A stretch of DNA of 64,000 bases from DATMER01 sp031390755 (GCA_031390755.1 JANMTS010000135.1:1-64000); one strand, 5' to 3'; counted from the first letter of the stretch, positions 11,540 through 24,107 are shown. Made by a program: numbers and translations. Notes: generated from the letters alone by a model not told the origin.

Positions 11540-12280
11540 ATGGATCTGCGGCGCACGATCGACGGGTGGCACAGCCCGAGCCTGGGGCAGGACATGCCCA
11601 TCGTCTCCTACGGTCACGGGGGCCATCCCCTGCTTCTGTTCCCCACCGCGGCGGCCGACTTCCTGGAGAACGAGCGCTTCCACCTGGTGAACGCGGTCGC
11701 GGGCGCGATCGACGCGGGCCGGGTGCGGGTCTTCTCGATCAACAGCATCAACAGCCAGTCGTGGATGGACCGCAACCTTCCGGTGCCCGAGCAGGCGAGG
11801 CGCCAGGCGCTCTTCTCGCAGTACATCGAGGAAGAGGTCGCCCCCTTCATCCGGAACGCCTGCGGCACTCCAGGGCAACGGATCGCCACCGCCGGAGCGA
11901 GCTTCGGCGCCTTCCACGCCGCGAACACGCTCTTCCGCCGGCCGGACCTCTTCGACGCGACCATCGCGATGAGCGGTTTCTACGACCTGGGCCCCGACTA
12001 TCTCAAGGGCTACAGCGACGACAACTGCTTCTTCAACAACCCGGCCTGGTGCGTCCCGGGTATCGAGGGCCGGCCGCTCGAGCTGCTGCGGTCGAGCCGC
12101 ATCCACATCCTGACCGGCCAGGGGAGCTACGAAGCGCCGGACGCCTCGCGGCACCTCTCGGGCCTCCTGAACAGCAAGGGCATCCCGCACTTCCTCGACG
12201 TCTGGGGCCACGACGTGGACCACGACTGGCCGTGGTGGCGGAAGATGCTGCCGTACTCGATCGACCTGATGGGCTGGTAG
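11540..12280 (+). CDS. Alpha/beta-hydrolase, esterase family
   Basis: This 246-residue alpha/beta-hydrolase fold protein resembles the short putative-esterase group (COG4947-like). The nucleophile elbow is GASFGAF near residue 118, and a C-terminal HDVDHDWPWW supplies a likely catalytic His. No signal peptide is seen, so it should be cytosolic. It is divergent from the pullulanase gene, with 135 bases between the starts that must hold both promoters. The substrate is unknown; a link to carbohydrate esters would be a guess from position only. Confidence 0.8.
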   Translation: MDLRRTIDGWHSPSLGQDMPIVSYGHGGHPLLLFPTAAADFLENERFHLVNAVAGAIDAGRVRVFSINSINSQSWMDRNLPVPEQARRQALFSQYIEEEVAPFIRNACGTPGQRIATAGASFGAFHAANTLFRRPDLFDATIAMSGFYDLGPDYLKGYSDDNCFFNNPAWCVPGIEGRPLELLRSSRIHILTGQGSYEAPDASRHLSGLLNSKGIPHFLDVWGHDVDHDWPWWRKMLPYSIDLMGW

Positions 12281-12373
12281 GTCCGCGATTTTACCGGGAG
12301 AGCCGGCGGTCCTCGCCCGCTCTCCCCTCCGGCCCTCTCCCTGCCGCCGGCCGCTGAGGTATGCTCCCGGCCC

Positions 12374-15613
<3,240 letters not shown>

Positions 15614-15654
15614 GAGTAAGGTGCTCTTTAATCAGAAAGGAGCCTTGCGATAGC

Positions 15655-16782
15655 ATGATGCCTGGCACCGCTATGAACTTGCCTCTCCATCAGCCGAGCA
15701 AAGTCTCGATCGACCGTTTGGTCTTCGACCCGGAGAATCCGCGTTTCACTCCTAGTCAGGATGTGGAAGGAAACTCTGATGTCGATGTCATTCTGGCCCT
15801 CTATCAAGTCGCCGACCTGGGCGAGCTCCTCCAGTCGATCGCTACGAGTGGTTACGTCGACATCGAGCCGTTGGTGGTCTTGGAAGATGCTCAACTGCGG
15901 CTGATCGTCCTGGAAGGGAACCGCCGGCTGGCTGCCCTGAAGCTCCTCACCAGCCCGGATCTTGCCCGAGAAGCTGGGTTGGACCTTCCGGCAATCACCC
16001 AGGGAGTCGAGGACACGTTCAAGGAGGTCACCGCCTATCGCGTCGCTAGCCGCGACGAAGCCAGGGACTTCATCGGCTTCAAGCACATCAATGGTCCACA
16101 TCGCTGGGACTCATTCGCCAAAGCCAGGTTTGCGGCAACCTGGTACGAACGTGAAAAGGATCAGGGGCTCACGCTACGTGACATCGCGCGCAGGATGGGG
16201 GATCGTCACGACACGATCAAGAGGATGGTGGCAGGTCTTTATGTGCTGCGACAGGCCGAAGACAGGGGCCTGTTCAGCGTTGAGGATATCTATCCTGGCC
16301 GCCCGTTCGCTTTCTCTCACCTCTATACAGCGCTGACGAGGCCTGGATACCGTCAGTATCTCGGCTTGGCTGACGACTGGCGCAAGGCGGATCCCGAGCC
16401 GAATCCTGTTCCCGAGGCCTCCCTCCCGAACCTGCGCCAGCTTCTGCTTTGGCTCTATGGTTCGAAGGAGGACGACAAGCGTCCTGTCGTTTCTTCCCAG
16501 AATCCCAATGTCAGAGAGCTTGGTGAAGTTCTTGCTAATTCGAAGGCGCGAAACCTAATGCTGGCGCACCACGATCTGCGAGCGGCCTATGCGGAGGTCG
16601 ACACTCCGGGCCTACAGTTCGAGAGGAATTTGCTCGATGCTCATCGCAGTTTGGAGAAGGCACTCAGCAAGGTGGATGCATTCGAGGGTGAAGATGCAAG
16701 CCTGTTGCAGACCGCTCAAGAGATTCACTCTAAGGCCAGGATTCTCCTGAATGTCATGCAGGTTACAGGGAAGATTGAGTAG
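15655..16782 (+). CDS. ParB/Srx-domain protein of a putative defence cassette
   Basis: This 375-residue protein has a ParB N-terminal (nuclease/CTPase-like) domain: VSIDRLVFDPENPRF at about 17-31 and LEGNRRLAALKLL at about 86-98, the conserved box of this superfamily. A helix-turn-helix-like segment (LRDIARRMGDRHDTIKRMV) lies near 178-196, and the rest is helical. It is unlike chromosomal ParB: no parA, no parS sites and no centromere context. It is first of three co-oriented genes with less G+C and less biased codons than carB upstream. Two ATGs abut at 15655, and a third at 15673 is possible. It may supply target recognition or nuclease activity; this is inference. Confidence 0.75.
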   Translation: MMPGTAMNLPLHQPSKVSIDRLVFDPENPRFTPSQDVEGNSDVDVILALYQVADLGELLQSIATSGYVDIEPLVVLEDAQLRLIVLEGNRRLAALKLLTSPDLAREAGLDLPAITQGVEDTFKEVTAYRVASRDEARDFIGFKHINGPHRWDSFAKARFAATWYEREKDQGLTLRDIARRMGDRHDTIKRMVAGLYVLRQAEDRGLFSVEDIYPGRPFAFSHLYTALTRPGYRQYLGLADDWRKADPEPNPVPEASLPNLRQLLLWLYGSKEDDKRPVVSSQNPNVRELGEVLANSKARNLMLAHHDLRAAYAEVDTPGLQFERNLLDAHRSLEKALSKVDAFEGEDASLLQTAQEIHSKARILLNVMQVTGKIE

Positions 16783-16790
16783 TCACTGGA

Positions 16791-17783
16791 ATGAGCGGCC
16801 CCTCATTTCTCTCTGTGCCCGAGTTGGATGCACAGCCGCGGCTTCAGGCGGATTGGCTAGAACTGGCAGCTTTCTTCTCTCCAAGGAGAGAGGTGCTGAT
16901 TACTGAACTGGTTAATCAACAAGACCTTGAGTGGGACCAAGAGCCCGAGGACTTCGGTGACACTGCCGAATTGCTAGAGGATATCCATGGCAAGGTGATC
17001 CAGGAAGTCGAGCGGCGGCGCCATGATTTGGATAAGGCGTATCCGTTCGAGATCGACGAAGCCGGGCAGGTGTTCTCTCTAGTCGAAGACTGGAATTTTG
17101 GTCAGGCGGTATATTTATTCTGCCTCATCCTCTCGCACTCTCCAAGTAGCGAGCTTGTGCCGGAAGAGTATGCGCCTGCGAAGGATAAACTCAGAGCAGC
17201 GCGGGATCTGTTTCAAGTCTGTTCGACTTTAGCGGCTTCAGGCCATACCAGAGGACCTGCCTTTTCTGTGGGGTGGCCGCGCGTTGATGCCTCAAGGTTT
17301 CTCGAGAAGCTGCATGCGATTTGGCAGATCTACGGTGATGGCACGCCGCATGATGAGCCTCCACCCGGCGCCCCTGAACAGGTTAAGGATGACGAGATCG
17401 ACGTGATTTCGTATTGGCCGGAATCGGATAAGAGGCCAGGGCATGGCTTTCTCCTCGGTCAGGTCGCTTCAGGGAATGATTGGCGCAAAAAGAGCATCCA
17501 GGCGGCCTTGGGCCGGTTTAAGTTCTGGTTTAAGCATCAGCCAGCGGCCCCAGCTCACGGGGCCATTTTTACGCCGTTTTATGTAGAGGACGAGTCGATA
17601 AGCCGCGATACGATGTACTTCGGATACGTTGCCCACAGACTTCGGCTTCCAATGCTGGCTTGGCGGACGGAGAATCTAGTAACTCAGGGGGTCACTCCGA
17701 TCGAGCGTCTCGAAGATTCCGGACGCGTCCTCGATTGGCTGACGCAACATCGACAGCACATTCTCGGGAGCCTGCAATCGTGA
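16791..17783 (+). CDS. Uncharacterised protein, possible PD-(D/E)XK-like nuclease
   Basis: This 330-residue protein has no signal peptide or membrane segment. The region 200-235 reads D-DEIDVISYW ... GFLLGQVASGNDWRKKS. This layout, an acidic pair on one strand followed by a Gln-x-Ala/Cys-[ST]-G-x-x-W strand, recalls restriction-endonuclease-like proteins in which Gln replaces the usual acidic residue, but a canonical ExK is not visible. The N-terminal 150 residues are helical. It starts 8 bases after the ParB-like gene and overlaps the methylase by 4 bases, so it belongs to that cassette. Base composition is visibly more A+T-rich than the neighbours. The nuclease assignment is tentative. Confidence 0.6.
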   Translation: MSGPSFLSVPELDAQPRLQADWLELAAFFSPRREVLITELVNQQDLEWDQEPEDFGDTAELLEDIHGKVIQEVERRRHDLDKAYPFEIDEAGQVFSLVEDWNFGQAVYLFCLILSHSPSSELVPEEYAPAKDKLRAARDLFQVCSTLAASGHTRGPAFSVGWPRVDASRFLEKLHAIWQIYGDGTPHDEPPPGAPEQVKDDEIDVISYWPESDKRPGHGFLLGQVASGNDWRKKSIQAALGRFKFWFKHQPAAPAHGAIFTPFYVEDESISRDTMYFGYVAHRLRLPMLAWRTENLVTQGVTPIERLEDSGRVLDWLTQHRQHILGSLQS

Positions 17784-18856
17784 GGCACCGCTTTCACGCG
17801 ATCTGCCCTTACTTCGCTATGTTCCCGGAGCACTTCGTCCAGAAGCATCTCATCTGGTCACAGCCCGGCGATTGGGTTTTCGACCCATTCAGTGGGCGAG
17901 GCACCACCGCTTTTGAAAGTCTGCTCAATGGTCGGCACACAGCGGGTTGCGATACCAACCCTGTGGCCGTCTGCATCTCTCGGGCGAAGACCTTGTCTCC
18001 GCCGAGAGAAGAGGCCCTTCGGCGGCTCAAGGAATTGACTGAGGGATACACACCGGTTGAAGAGGCCGAGCCGTCGGAGTTTTTTGGGCTGTGCTTCCAT
18101 CGCAGGACACTTGGACAGCTGACGTATCTCAAACGATCGCTGGATTGGCGCTCCAGGGATGTCGACTGTTTCCTGGCCGCGCTGTCGCTCGGGCGGCTCC
18201 ATGGAGAAAGCCACCGTAGTCCACGCTACTTCAGCAACCGGATGCCGCGGACGATCAGCACGAAGCCGGACTATTCGGTCCGCTGGTGGCGGCGGAATGG
18301 GTACGAGCCCCCAGAGAGGGACGTTTTTGCCATTCTTGAGAATGAGGTGGAGTACCGCTTCGCGTCGGCTCCTCCCGAGGGAAAGGGTGAAGTCGTGCAG
18401 GGCGACGCACGGAACGCGTCGCAGCTTTTCGCGGGCCTGCTCGGGAAGGTCAAGCTTGTGATCACGTCTCCACCCTACCTGGACACGACCAACTTCGCTG
18501 AGGATCAGTGGCTCCGTCTGTGGTTCCTGGGCGGCCCGGAGCGGCCGGTCAACGTCCGGGCCGATGACCGCCACACCAATGCCGTCAGCTATTGGCGTTT
18601 CCTGCAGGAAGCCTGGGCGGGGATTAGCGCCTTGCTCCAGCCGGATGCGCGCCTGATCATTCGCATCGGAGGAACCAAGCTTGCGCTCGAGGAAATCACA
18701 GAGGGTCTAGTCGAATCCCTTTCGGCGGGCCTAAGCCGCAGCCTGTCGCTGGTCGAGCTGCGGACATCTGAGATTTCTGGGGGGCAGGTGCGGTCCTTCC
18801 AGGCGAAGGCCAAAGGCGCCCGTTTCGAGCACGATTTTCACTTTAGCCTCGGTTGA
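17780..18856 (+). CDS. DNA methyltransferase, amino-methylating (N4-C or N6-A)
   Basis: This 358-residue S-adenosylmethionine-dependent DNA methylase has its AdoMet-binding motif at DPFSGRGTTAFESLL (about 35-49) and catalytic motif SPPY at residues 230-233 (VITSPPYLDTTNF). The order, motif I before motif IV with about 180 residues between, differs from the common beta class and leaves room for target recognition between them. The GTG start overlaps the stop of the preceding gene (GTGA). As last gene of the ParB-like/nuclease-like/methylase cassette it would most simply protect self DNA or mark it, which is inference. Confidence 0.85.
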   Translation: MRHRFHAICPYFAMFPEHFVQKHLIWSQPGDWVFDPFSGRGTTAFESLLNGRHTAGCDTNPVAVCISRAKTLSPPREEALRRLKELTEGYTPVEEAEPSEFFGLCFHRRTLGQLTYLKRSLDWRSRDVDCFLAALSLGRLHGESHRSPRYFSNRMPRTISTKPDYSVRWWRRNGYEPPERDVFAILENEVEYRFASAPPEGKGEVVQGDARNASQLFAGLLGKVKLVITSPPYLDTTNFAEDQWLRLWFLGGPERPVNVRADDRHTNAVSYWRFLQEAWAGISALLQPDARLIIRIGGTKLALEEITEGLVESLSAGLSRSLSLVELRTSEISGGQVRSFQAKAKGARFEHDFHFSLG

Positions 18857-18996
18857 GACCGCGAGGAGATTCGCGCGGCGGTCGGGTGGGGGTAGGTCGG
18901 TGGAGCCGTCTCCCTCTCCGTCACCATGATTTCCCGCCCCCGCCCTGGTGAGGTGCCGCCCCCTCCGGGGGCTGGGGGATTCTGGGGGATCTTGAA

Positions 18997-19034
18997 CCCG
19001 GGGTCGTCGCGCCTTCGGCGCTTTGGACCCCGGG
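18997..19034. repeat. Large GC-rich hairpin, REP-like
   Basis: A perfect 9-bp outer stem (CCCGGGGTC, 18997-19005, against 19026-19034) encloses an inner 5-bp stem GCGCC/GGCGC with a TTC loop. More inverted GC-rich words follow to about 19080. It lies between the methylase gene and a minus-strand small gene, so it may act as a terminator or be a repetitive extragenic palindrome. The region 18857-19091 holds no gene I can support. Confidence 0.6.
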
Positions 19035-19091
19035 CTACGCTCTGTCGCCTCCTCCGGAGGCTTGGGCTGCTCCGGAGCTGGGGCAGCGGAG

Positions 19092-19358
19092 TCAGCGGGG
19101 CAGGCTCAGCGAGACGCTGTCAGGGGTACTGAGAGTGTGCTCTACGGCCGGAGGAAGATCGACGACGAGGAAGTTGGAGGAGGGGTAGAGATAGTCTTCC
19201 CCCGACTCGTCGATGACCCGGAGGAAACCGCTCTTCGCCGCCGACTCGTCCGGCAGGATCGGATAGAGCTTCCGAACCTCCAGATCCTCGCATCCCTCGT
19301 TGTGGATGCAGATCGCGAAATGAGCATGCTCGTCCTGGATCAGAATGGGGTCAGCCAT
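19092..19358 (-). CDS. Small hypothetical protein
   Basis: This 88-residue acidic protein begins MADPILIQDEHAHFAICIHNEG and contains LEVRKLYPILPDE and DESGEDYLYPSSNFL. It has no signal peptide or membrane segment, and I cannot name its function. The start chosen is the ATG at 19358; the frame stays open upstream but that part looks non-coding. Just upstream on the same strand is a short reading tail (WYEAHGVGKRRMKIKRFLD then stop, about 19366-19425) that may be the remnant of another small gene. Confidence 0.65.
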   Translation of the reverse strand: MADPILIQDEHAHFAICIHNEGCEDLEVRKLYPILPDESAAKSGFLRVIDESGEDYLYPSSNFLVVDLPPAVEHTLSTPDSVSLSLPR

Positions 19359-19606
19359 GGGGTTCAGTCGAGGAAGCGCTTGATCTTCATCCGTCGTTTG
19401 CCGACGCCGTGAGCCTCGTACCAGTGTTGATTCTACAGAACTTTTCATCAGGCGGGTTGCCCCCGGGCAAGAAACGTCCGCCGGGCTTGCCTGCGCAAGT
19501 CTCGCTGCCGGGGTCTCGCCTTGACCCCTGCCCCTCCCTTCTCTTAGGCTCGTCCTTTGCGGCAGGACAAGGGAAATCAGTTGCATCAGTCAAGGGAAAT
19601 GAGCGA

Positions 19607-20467
19607 ATGAAGTCCATCCAGACGATTGGAGTGATCGGTGCGGGCACCATGGGCCATGGAATCGCCCAGGTGGCCGCCCAGAGTGGATACGAAGTGCTGC
19701 TTGTCGATGTGGCCACCGAGGCCCTCGAGCGCGGCATGGCGCAGATCGGCAAGGGGTACGAGCGCCTGGTGAGCAAGGGGAAGATGGAGGCGGACGACCG
19801 CGACGCGGCGCTCGCGCGGATCGCCACGCACGACCGCATCGCCGCGCTCGACCGCGCCGACCTCGTCATCGAGGCGGTCGTCGAGCGGCTCGACGTCAAG
19901 CGGTCGCTGCTCAGGGAGCTCGACGAGACCTGCCAGGCGGGCGCGATCCTGGCGTCCAACACCAGCTCGATCTCGGTCACCAAGCTGGCCGCCGCCACCT
20001 CGCGGCCCGGCAAGGTCATCGGCATGCACTTCATGAACCCGGTGCCGGTGATGACCCTGATCGAAATCATCCGCGGCCTCGCCACCAGCCAGGAGACCTT
20101 CGACGCCATCGAAGAGGTCTCGCGGAAGATGGGCAAGACCCCGGTCGAGGTTCACGACGCGCCCGGATTCGTCTCCAACCGCGTGCTGCTGCCGATGATC
20201 AACGAGGCGATCTTCTGTCTCCACGAGGGAGTCGGGAAGCCCGAAGCCATCGATCAGGTTATGAAGCTCGGGATGAACCACCCCATGGGTCCCCTCGCCC
20301 TGGCCGACCTGATCGGCCTGGACGTCTGCCTGGACATCCTGCGCGTCCTGCAGGAGGGCTTCGGCGATCCGAAATACCGCCCCTGTCCGCTGCTGGTGAA
20401 GATGGTCGACGCCGGCTATCTCGGCCGGAAGTCGGGCCAGGGCTTCTACTCGTACGACCGGTCCTGA
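19607..20467 (+). CDS. 3-hydroxybutyryl-CoA dehydrogenase
   Basis: This 286-residue NAD-dependent dehydrogenase interconverts 3-hydroxyacyl-CoA and acetoacetyl-type CoA, in fatty acid oxidation or butanoate metabolism. The Rossmann start IGVIGAGTMGHGIAQ is at residues 6-20, SNTSSIS and GMHFMNPVPVM mark the active-site region, and GRKSGQGFY closes the C-terminal domain. Length fits the Hbd/PaaH single-function family. The start at 19607 is set by the Rossmann motif; upstream frame sequence is non-coding in character. No thiolase or crotonase is adjacent, though the gcdH-like gene in this window could feed it crotonyl-CoA after hydration. Confidence 0.93.
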   Translation: MKSIQTIGVIGAGTMGHGIAQVAAQSGYEVLLVDVATEALERGMAQIGKGYERLVSKGKMEADDRDAALARIATHDRIAALDRADLVIEAVVERLDVKRSLLRELDETCQAGAILASNTSSISVTKLAAATSRPGKVIGMHFMNPVPVMTLIEIIRGLATSQETFDAIEEVSRKMGKTPVEVHDAPGFVSNRVLLPMINEAIFCLHEGVGKPEAIDQVMKLGMNHPMGPLALADLIGLDVCLDILRVLQEGFGDPKYRPCPLLVKMVDAGYLGRKSGQGFYSYDRS

Positions 20468-20494
20468 CGGGCCGCAGGAGGAGCCGAGCTGAGC

Positions 20495-22339
20495 ATGTAC
20501 TGCCAGGTCTGTGGCGCCCCCAACCGGGACGACCACGAATACTGCGTCCGCTGCCATCAGAAGCTGATGGTGGTGTCGGGACCGGTGCGCGAGGACGAGG
20601 ACGGTTACGAGGAGAGCCTCGAAGAGAGCTTCTCGTTCGACGAGCACCTCCTCGAGCGGATCTCGATCCTCGAAGAGGCCGTCAAGCGGACCGCGGAGAC
20701 CGTGCGCCAGGTGCTGGGTGCCCTGCACAAGCAGGAAAAGAACATGCTCATCAACCAGACCGGCCTGTCGGCGCTGCGCGAGCTGCTCGAACAGAAGCAC
20801 TACATCGGCTGGGAGGAGTGGAGCGACCTCTGGGAGTCCAAGATGGACTACCAGCTCCTGGCGCTGGAGAAGCGAGAGCGCTTCCTGTCGATCAAGGAGC
20901 GCATCGCCGCGCTCCACCACGGCGACAAGCGCAAGCTCTTCCTCCAGCACCTGGAGGACGCCGAGTACGCGCTGTTCGCCTTCGACATCGAGCGCGCCGT
21001 GGCGTCGCTCGAAGCCGCGTTCAAGCTCGACCGGGAGAACTACGAGCTCGCCTACTTCCTCGGCGAGACCCACTTCAACGAGGGCGACACCGCGCAGGCC
21101 CTGACCTACTTCGCCCGCGTGCTCGACGTGAAGCCGGACCACTACGAAGGGCTCGTCTACAGCGGCGTCATCCAGTACGAGCGCGGCGACCACGACAGCG
21201 CCGAGGAACACCTGAAGCGGGCGATCGTCCTCTATCCGGAGAGTTTCCTGCCGCAGTTCAGCCTGGGCGCGGTCTACGCCGGCCAGGGGAACCTGACGCG
21301 CGCCGTGGTCTTCCTGGAGCGCGCGGTGCAGATCGACCCCGTGCCGCAGGCGCTCTTCCTGCTCGGCAGCTGCTACCACGAGATGGGCAAGCTGACGCTC
21401 GCCGTCCACTACCTCCAGGAGGCGGTGCGGCACGATCCGGCGTTCGAGGAGGCCCACCACCTGCTCGGCCTGGCGTACCTCGACCGGCACTGGACGCGCA
21501 AGGCGCTGGAGTCGTTCCGCCAGGCGCAGCGGCTCAACCCCAAGAAGCTCCAGTATCAGGATCTCGTGCGCTATCTCTCGGGCACCGCGGACTCGCCGCT
21601 GCCCGGCGTGAGCGGCGAGGCCGAGGCCTGGTTCACCAAGGGCGAGGAGTTCCTGGCCCGCGAGAACCTGAAGCAGGCCCACTCCTGCTACCGCCGCGCG
21701 CTGTCGCTCGATCCGGACAACCCGACGCTGCTCATGTCCTACGCGCTCCTGTGCCTGCACCTCAACCGCAACCAGGAGATCGAGGCGGTGACGCGCAAGG
21801 TGCTGGACCTGAAGCCGGGCGAGATGCTCATGGCCACGGCCTATGCCACGCTCATCGAGGCCATGCGCAGCCAGGGCAAGTACCTGGAGGGCAACCGCAT
21901 CGGCCGCGTGCTGCTGGACGAGGGCGACTCCAACTTCGCCAAGTCGATCGCCTACTACGAGATGGCGTACAACCTCGCGGAGATGGAGGAGGATCTCGAC
22001 CAGGCGCTCGACTTCGCGCGCCAGTCGATGGAGTTGGCGCCGGACGAGATCAAGCAGTTCCCGCTCGCCGCGCTGGGCTGGGTCCACTACAAGAGGAAGG
22101 AATTCGAGAAGGCGGTCGACTTCCTCGCCCGGTCGAGCGAGCTGGGGCCGTCCTCGACGACCCTGACGCACCTGGGCATGGCGCTGCTGGCCTCCGGCGA
22201 GGAGGATCGCGCGCGGACCGTCCTCGCCCACGCCCGCACGGTCGGCGACCGCGGTGAAGCCCTGCAGGAAAAAATGATGGAATGCATGAAAGACTCGACG
22301 CGTCTCATCGAGCGGGCGCGCCGGAGCCAGAGAAAATAA
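20495..22339 (+). CDS. Zinc-ribbon TPR protein
   Basis: This 614-residue cytosolic protein opens with a zinc ribbon (CQVCGAPN and CVRCHQK, residues 3-22). A charged helical linker follows, then from about residue 150 a long run of tetratricopeptide repeats with typical A..YF.G......G....A..YF spacing, to about residue 590. No enzyme domain is visible, and it would act as a scaffold or assembly factor. It starts 27 bases after the dehydrogenase gene and ends 16 bases before proS, so the three are probably one transcript. The specific partner is unknown. Confidence 0.8.
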   Translation: MYCQVCGAPNRDDHEYCVRCHQKLMVVSGPVREDEDGYEESLEESFSFDEHLLERISILEEAVKRTAETVRQVLGALHKQEKNMLINQTGLSALRELLEQKHYIGWEEWSDLWESKMDYQLLALEKRERFLSIKERIAALHHGDKRKLFLQHLEDAEYALFAFDIERAVASLEAAFKLDRENYELAYFLGETHFNEGDTAQALTYFARVLDVKPDHYEGLVYSGVIQYERGDHDSAEEHLKRAIVLYPESFLPQFSLGAVYAGQGNLTRAVVFLERAVQIDPVPQALFLLGSCYHEMGKLTLAVHYLQEAVRHDPAFEEAHHLLGLAYLDRHWTRKALESFRQAQRLNPKKLQYQDLVRYLSGTADSPLPGVSGEAEAWFTKGEEFLARENLKQAHSCYRRALSLDPDNPTLLMSYALLCLHLNRNQEIEAVTRKVLDLKPGEMLMATAYATLIEAMRSQGKYLEGNRIGRVLLDEGDSNFAKSIAYYEMAYNLAEMEEDLDQALDFARQSMELAPDEIKQFPLAALGWVHYKRKEFEKAVDFLARSSELGPSSTTLTHLGMALLASGEEDRARTVLAHARTVGDRGEALQEKMMECMKDSTRLIERARRSQRK

Positions 22340-22355
22340 CAGGTCAGGAGAGCGA

Positions 22356-24083
22356 ATGCGCTGGAGTCAGTTCTATCTGTTTACCACTCGCGAGGTGCCG
22401 AACGACGCCGAGGTGATCAGCCACCAGCTCATGGTGCGCGCCGGCATGATCAAGAAGGTCGCGGCCGGGATCTACTCCTATCTCCCCCTCGGCTGGCGGA
22501 GCCTGTCGAAGCTGATGGCCATCGTCCGCCGCGAGATGAACGCGGCCGGAGCGGTCGAGCTGTCGCTGCCGGCGATCCAGCCGGCCGAGCTGTGGCAGGA
22601 GTCCGGGCGCTGGCAGCGCTACGGCAAGGAGCTGCTGCGAATCAAGGACCGGCACGACCGGGACTTCGTCTTCGGTCCGACCCACGAGGAGGTCATCACC
22701 GACCTCGTGCGGCGCGACGTGAAGAGCTACCGCCAGCTGCCGTTCAACCTGTACCAGATCCAGACCAAGTTCCGCGACGAGATCCGTCCGCGGTTCGGCC
22801 TGATGCGCGGCCGCGAGTTCCTGATGAAGGACGCCTACTCGTTCCACGCCGGCACCGAGAGCCTGGACACGGCCTACGACGCGATGCGCAACGCCTACAG
22901 CCGCGTGTTCGAGTCGTGCCACCTCGACTACTCGCCCGTGGAGGCGGACGTCGGCACGATCGGCGGCTCGGCCTCGCATGAGTTCATGGTGGTCGCCGAC
23001 ACCGGCGAGAGCGCGGTCGTGCGCTGCCCGGGCTGCGGCTACGCCGCGAACGTCGAGCGCGCCGAGACGCGGAGTCTTGACGGGGGTGACGAGGAGGCGG
23101 CGGACGGCGCGGGCAGCCACACCCTGGCGGAAGTGTCGACCCCGCACCAGAAGTCGATCGAGGAGGTTTCGAAGTTCCTCGGCATCCAGCCGCAGCAGCT
23201 CGTCAAGACGCTGATCTACGAGACCGAGAAGGGCCTCGTGGCCGTGCTCATCCGCGGCGACCGCGAGATCAACGAGGTCAAGCTGACCAACCACCTGGAT
23301 GTCCAGCACCTGAACCTGGCGGCCGAGGACAAGGTCCGCGAGGCCACCAACGCACCGGTGGGCTTCGCCGGGCCAGTCGGCCTCAAGGGTGTGCGCATTG
23401 TGGCCGACGAGTCGGTGCGCAACATGAAGGACTTCGCCACCGGCGCCAACAAGGCCGACGCCCACTACACGGGCGTGAACTGGGGGCGCGATTTCGGCGA
23501 TACCGAGTTGCCGGAGTTCGTCGACCTGCTGCTGGTCGCGGGCGGCGACCCCTGCCCGCGCTGCGAGGGGACGCTGGAGCAGTTCCGGGGCATCGAGGTC
23601 GGGCATATCTTCAAGCTCGGCACCAAGTACTCGGCGGCCCTGGGCTGCAACTTCGCCGACGAGGACGGGCAGGAGAAGCCGATGGTGATGGGCTGCTACG
23701 GCCTCGGCATCGGCCGCACCGTGGCCGCCGCGATCGAGCAGAACCACGACGCGGACGGCATCATCTGGCCGCGCCCGCTGGCGCCGTTCGAGGTTCTGCT
23801 GGCCGCCCTGAACCCGGACGACTCCGAGGTCCGGCGCGTATCCGAGCAGATCTACGGCCAGCTCCAGGAGAACGGCATCGAGGTTCTGTTCGACGACCGC
23901 GACGAGCGGCCGGGCGTGAAGTTCAAGGACGCCGACCTGGTCGGCTTCCCGGTGCGCCTGGTGGTCGGAGCCAAGTCGCTGGCCGACGGCAAGGTGGAGG
24001 TCTCGCTGCGGCGCGACCGCCAGAAGCAGCTCGTGACGGTGGCGGAGGCGGTGTCGAAGGTGATGGAGCTGCTCGAGGCCTGA
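22356..24083 (+). CDS. proS: Prolyl-tRNA synthetase, bacterial type with editing insertion
   Basis: This 575-residue class II synthetase charges tRNA-Pro. The N-terminal catalytic core includes GIYSYLPLGWR, the motif 2 segment around FRDEIRPRFGLMRGREFLMKD, and motif 3 GCYGLGIGRTVAA near residue 450. A bacterial insertion (editing) domain that hydrolyses mischarged Ala-tRNA-Pro occupies about residues 235-400. The C-terminal anticodon-binding domain ends GAKSLADGKVEVSLR. Length is normal. A 16-base gap follows the TPR gene, with a GGTCAGGAGAG ribosome-binding site. Confidence 0.97.
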   Translation: MRWSQFYLFTTREVPNDAEVISHQLMVRAGMIKKVAAGIYSYLPLGWRSLSKLMAIVRREMNAAGAVELSLPAIQPAELWQESGRWQRYGKELLRIKDRHDRDFVFGPTHEEVITDLVRRDVKSYRQLPFNLYQIQTKFRDEIRPRFGLMRGREFLMKDAYSFHAGTESLDTAYDAMRNAYSRVFESCHLDYSPVEADVGTIGGSASHEFMVVADTGESAVVRCPGCGYAANVERAETRSLDGGDEEAADGAGSHTLAEVSTPHQKSIEEVSKFLGIQPQQLVKTLIYETEKGLVAVLIRGDREINEVKLTNHLDVQHLNLAAEDKVREATNAPVGFAGPVGLKGVRIVADESVRNMKDFATGANKADAHYTGVNWGRDFGDTELPEFVDLLLVAGGDPCPRCEGTLEQFRGIEVGHIFKLGTKYSAALGCNFADEDGQEKPMVMGCYGLGIGRTVAAAIEQNHDADGIIWPRPLAPFEVLLAALNPDDSEVRRVSEQIYGQLQENGIEVLFDDRDERPGVKFKDADLVGFPVRLVVGAKSLADGKVEVSLRRDRQKQLVTVAEAVSKVMELLEA

Positions 24084-24107
24084 CGGCGGTAGAATCGCTC
24101 CGAGGCC

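Noticed and set aside
15655..16782. Chromosome-partition parB and origin region
   Set aside because: No parA, no parS-like palindromes and no dnaA/gidA context; the protein is a divergent ParB-fold member beside a methylase.
19586..22231. Minus-strand frame of 881 codons
   Set aside because: Antisense to the dehydrogenase and TPR genes; His/Leu/Val-rich shadow sequence.
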